A stretch of 64,000 nt of DNA from Bacillus sp. BGMRC 2118 (GTDB lineage: Bacteria > Bacillota > Bacilli > Bacillales > SA4): positions 1-64,000 of the forward strand of contig VTTJ01000006.1 in the NCBI GenBank assembly GCA_008364785.1, read 5' to 3'. The notes beneath the pieces were generated by a model that saw nothing but the letters and a program-made list of their open reading frames with translations, did not search any database and was not told where the DNA came from. Below are positions 62,735 through 64,000 of the stretch, piece after piece. The position numbers and the translations under genes were made by a program. The stretch's first letter is position 1, and every line of letters starts with the position of its first letter.

Positions 62735-64000
62735 GTGAATTTCGTAACTAAAAAGTATGAATTTAATAAAGTGTATCCCCTTGATAAGAAGGTGGTATGG
62801 AATTTATTAAGTGACACAGACCGTTTGAATCGTTTTATTGGATTGTTTCCTGTTACGTTTAGTCAAGTTAGTAAAGGTGATAAGACGATTTTTTATCGAG
62901 ACGCACTGGCAAAAGTTGCAGGAATTGTTCCTCTGAAATGGAAGGAGTTTCCTTTCGAGTGGGTAAAGTATGAATATTATGATGTGAAGCGGGACTATTA
63001 TGATGGCCCATTGAAGCAATTTATAGGTGGTGTTGAATTACAAGAAGTAGATGGAGGCACGAATGTTCGGCTATATGCAGAATTTACTCCTCGGAATGTG
63101 CTGGGAATAGCTGCGATCCCATTCACAGGAGTGAAGTCTATGCATAATACGATGAAATATATTGATGAATTTTTACTTCGTTATAATGCTGAATCAACTA
63201 CTGGAAAGATTCCGACTAACTATAAAAAGCCTTCTGTAGATCTATCAAAGCTCTCTAGCTTAGAAGAAGTGTTAAAGGACTATCCAATTAACGAGCATAT
63301 ACTTCCTTACTTTCATGAGTACATTCGAACCGAAAACAATCAAGATGTTGCTGAAATGAGACCTTATCAGCTGGCTTCAGAGTGGAAAGTAGATGAAAAG
63401 AGTGTCTTAAAACTATTTCTGTACGCAACGAAGGTTGGAATTCTGAATTTAAGCTGGAATTTAATTTGTCCGAATTGTAGAGTTTCAAAGAAACAATTTA
63501 CATCACTTACACAATTGCAGGAGCAGTATCATTGTGATTTGTGCGGAGTAAATTATGATGCGACATTTGATCAATTTGTTGAATTGCATTTTTCCGTTCA
63601 TCCGTCTATCCGCTCTTCCTACTCACAAGCATATTGTGTCGGTGGTCCGATGATTACACCTCATATCATTGTTCAAAAAGTTATTAAAAGAGGAAGTAAG
63701 GGCTATCTTAAGCTACCAAAGGTAGAAAAGGATATGCGGTTTAGAATACTAGAGTCAAATGAAATGGTCCTGATTAAACAAATCGAAACCAGTCAGAGTG
63801 AATATTGCCATCTTACTTATCAAGACTATGGTTGGCATAGTCCTACTATAGAGGTTGGTAAACAAACTACAACAATTTCAATCATTAATAATAGCCAGAA
63901 GGACATTGTCGCTGTAATAGAAGAAATAAAACAAAAAGCCGGTATTGTAACAGCAGCTGAAGTAACAGCCATGCAAGAATTTAGAGATTTATTTTCTTCA
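62735..64000 (+). CDS. N-terminal part of a putative nucleotidyl-cyclase protein (DUF5939-like), cut by window end
   Basis: GTG 62735 lies 5 nt after AGGGGGAG, 11 nt after the DUF3307 gene, and the frame is open for 422 codons to the last base. Residues 1-150 look like a SRPBCC/START-type domain. Residues 240-275 form a zinc ribbon with CPNC and CDLC. The following part and the end MQEFRDLFSS resemble the DUF5939 region that precedes class III adenylate/guanylate cyclase catalytic domains. The catalytic domain would lie beyond the window, so cyclase activity is inferred. Confidence 0.6.
   Translation, partial: MNFVTKKYEFNKVYPLDKKVVWNLLSDTDRLNRFIGLFPVTFSQVSKGDKTIFYRDALAKVAGIVPLKWKEFPFEWVKYEYYDVKRDYYDGPLKQFIGGVELQEVDGGTNVRLYAEFTPRNVLGIAAIPFTGVKSMHNTMKYIDEFLLRYNAESTTGKIPTNYKKPSVDLSKLSSLEEVLKDYPINEHILPYFHEYIRTENNQDVAEMRPYQLASEWKVDEKSVLKLFLYATKVGILNLSWNLICPNCRVSKKQFTSLTQLQEQYHCDLCGVNYDATFDQFVELHFSVHPSIRSSYSQAYCVGGPMITPHIIVQKVIKRGSKGYLKLPKVEKDMRFRILESNEMVLIKQIETSQSEYCHLTYQDYGWHSPTIEVGKQTTTISIINNSQKDIVAVIEEIKQKAGIVTAAEVTAMQEFRDLFSS

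Overview
The window is AT-rich chromosomal DNA from a spore-forming member of the Bacillaceae. The evidence is a Bacillus-type tRNA cluster, the order queG-yhbB-trmL-prkA-yhbH (the same order as the yhb region of Bacillus subtilis, from memory), a GerPF-family protein, a YpzG-family protein, a Bacillus-type Fnr with the C-terminal Cys cluster, strong AGGAGG ribosome binding sites, and GTG/TTG starts. I cannot name genus or species from sequence alone. There is no phage, plasmid, rRNA operon or CRISPR array.

Layout. 1-0.7 kb: seven tRNAs, the first cut by the window edge. 1-8.5 kb: the yhb-like block with tRNA-modification and sporulation genes. 8.5-14 kb: an XRE-PAS regulator, a soluble histidine kinase, a HAD phosphatase, and a DoxX-hpf pair behind three FNR-like boxes. 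14-20 kb: a CheB-CheR-PAS-PAS-kinase hybrid facing a PAS-like protein and a free-standing cobalamin-binding protein, then a nitroreductase. 20-29 kb: an MMPL transporter and a low-oxygen island (ba3 oxidase with two tiny subunits, a chemoreceptor, a DUF2249 protein, and fnr). Three transcription units in the island have a perfect or near-perfect FNR box centred 41.5 bp from an inferred start. 29-40 kb: hydrolase, TetR regulator and epimerase, CNNM transporter, E. coli-type speD, CAP lipoprotein, M24 peptidase with a duplicated N-terminus, gerPF-like gene, penicillin acylase. 40-47.6 kb: diguanylate cyclase, KinB-like kinase, membrane hydroxylase, proC, and a membrane protein fused to a degenerate dihydroorotate-dehydrogenase-like barrel. 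47.8-56 kb: RND pump, aminopeptidase, purine permease, Mn2+ riboswitch with a TerC exporter, rRNA methyltransferase. 56-64 kb: trypsin-like protease, pseudouridine synthase with TauE, SurA-N-like protein with a small lipoprotein, and a GAF-HD-GYP / DUF3307 / nucleotidyl-cyclase-like operon running off the end.

The clearest unexplained structure is a family of short non-coding mobile elements. Four full copies (about 170-186 bp) end in GGCTGTTTTC and GGCTCTTTTC and each is flanked by an exact 8-bp target duplication. Two variant copies exist, one with half the element and one with different internal DNA. Ends and duplication length suggest mobilisation by an ISL3-type transposase encoded elsewhere.

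The second theme is oxygen. fnr, its likely targets in the 23-29 kb island, and the distant DoxX-hpf operon form an inferred local FNR regulon that joins respiration, taxis and ribosome hibernation. All regulatory assignments are read from sequence and not tested.
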